This document shows positions 12,871 to 13,024 of a DNA stretch of 13,024 nucleotides, piece by piece. The DNA is taken from the NCBI GenBank assembly GCA_050292445.1, contig JBNKLQ010000180.1:1-13024 (forward strand). The letters run 5' to 3'. The notes under the pieces were generated by a model. That model was not told the DNA's origin. It ran no database searches and worked only from the letters and a program-made list of their open reading frames with translations. Every line of letters starts with the position of its first letter. The first letter of the stretch is position 1. Both the position numbers and the translations under genes were made by a program. The stretch is from Leptofilum sp050292445. GTDB taxonomy: Bacteria; Chloroflexota; Anaerolineae; Promineifilales; Promineifilaceae.

Positions 12871-12905
12871 AAAAACGGCCGTTCCTCACCCGAGAAACGG
12901 CCGTC
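12871..12905 (-). terminator. Intrinsic terminator of leuS built from two palindrome copies
   Basis: Two ACGGCCGT copies (12875-12882 and 12897-12904) pair with each other over nine bases, including one flanking A-T pair, around a 12-base loop. On the minus strand the second arm runs straight into TTTTT then CCC. The hairpin starts 28 bases after the leuS stop. On the plus strand there is no T run, so it would serve leuS better than the membrane-protein operon. Confidence 0.65.
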
Positions 12906-12932
12906 CACTCACAAAATTACGCAATTACAAAC

Positions 12933-13024
12933 CTACTTCACAATATTCACCAACCGCCCCTTCACCACAATCACCTTGCGCGGCGGTTTGCCTTCAAGCC
13001 AGCCCTGCACCTTTTCTGAGGCCA
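12933..13024 (-). CDS. leuS: Leucyl-tRNA synthetase, C-terminal end
   Basis: Only the last 30 codons are in the window; the frame is open from the right edge to TAG at 12935-12933. The translation has a WLEGKPPRKVIVVKGRLVNI stretch and ends NIVK. It matches the conserved C-terminus of bacterial LeuRS, where a KVIVVPGKLVNIVV-like strand ends the small C-terminal domain that contacts the tRNA. Lys replaces the usual Pro before Gly. The enzyme charges tRNA-Leu. The fragment is short, but the motif is distinctive. Confidence 0.82.
   Translation of the reverse strand, partial: ASEKVQGWLEGKPPRKVIVVKGRLVNIVK

Larger units (their letters stand above)
867..12904. repeat. Dispersed highly iterated palindrome ACGGCCGT
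   Basis: Exact ACGGCCGT starts at 867, 1964, 2371, 2603, 3292, 4058, 4820, 5366, 5937, 6867, 8408, 8474, 9480, 9561, 9843, 10094, 11457, 11812, 12227, 12875 and 12897. Eleven of the 21 extend to AACGGCCGTT. Imperfect CGGCCG cores occur as well (for example 123, 567, 3382, 6396, 7397). Chance expectation for one 8-mer in 13 kb is about 0.2-0.3. Seventeen copies are in genes on both strands and four are intergenic. The function is unknown; see findings. Confidence 0.95.

Noticed and set aside
867..12904. Palindrome copies as transposon ends or attachment sites
   Set aside because: They sit inside intact conserved genes in fixed reading frames, with no target duplications, transposase or integrase nearby.

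Overview
The window is a 13 kb stretch of bacterial chromosome, moderately GC-rich and densely coded. Several independent coenzyme F420 genes, a PA14/SH3 secreted protein, FLVCR-like and SsnA-like genes and compact short-spaced operons fit a Chloroflexota (Anaerolineae-like) genome. That assignment is inferred from gene content; no marker gene here proves it. The gene order looks ordinary and chromosomal: no transposase, phage gene, CRISPR array, rRNA or tRNA was seen.

Layout. (1) Bases 1-3261, + strand: the 3' end of a class III aminotransferase of the glutamate-1-semialdehyde aminomutase type, an FLVCR-type MFS transporter and an FGGY-family sugar kinase, probably one uptake/catabolic operon. 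(2) 3331-4869, - strand: a secreted protein with three PA14-like domains and an SH3b domain, preceded by a structured leader. (3) 5100-7004, - strand: an operon of a Nudix hydrolase, an F420-dependent NADP reductase gene (npdG) carrying an in-frame stop and a frameshift, and intact cofE (F420:glutamate ligase). (4) 7148-8512, - strand: an SsnA-type aminohydrolase, divergent from a thioredoxin gene (8725-9051, +); an operator-like palindrome lies between the two predicted promoters. (5) 9194-10120, +: an LLM-class F420-dependent oxidoreductase. (6) Two - strand genes: a small charged helical protein (to 10650) and a GNAT acetyltransferase (to 11392). (7) 11541-12865, +: two paralogous small membrane proteins flanking a deazaflavin-dependent nitroreductase-family protein with a C-terminal membrane anchor. 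(8) The 3' end of leuS (leucyl-tRNA synthetase), - strand, at the right edge.

Two themes run through the window. One is coenzyme F420: a tail-length enzyme (CofE), a broken F420H2-regenerating reductase (NpdG) and two predicted F420 users (LLM and Ddn families). The other is a dispersed perfect palindrome, ACGGCCGT, found 21 times (11 of them as AACGGCCGTT) where well under one copy is expected by chance. Seventeen copies lie in genes, almost always read as Asn/Asp-Gly-Arg or Thr-Ala-Val. A closely spaced intergenic pair folds into a plausible intrinsic terminator for leuS. This resembles the HIP1 palindromes of cyanobacteria and the uptake sequences of Neisseria and Haemophilus, and is the most unusual signal here.
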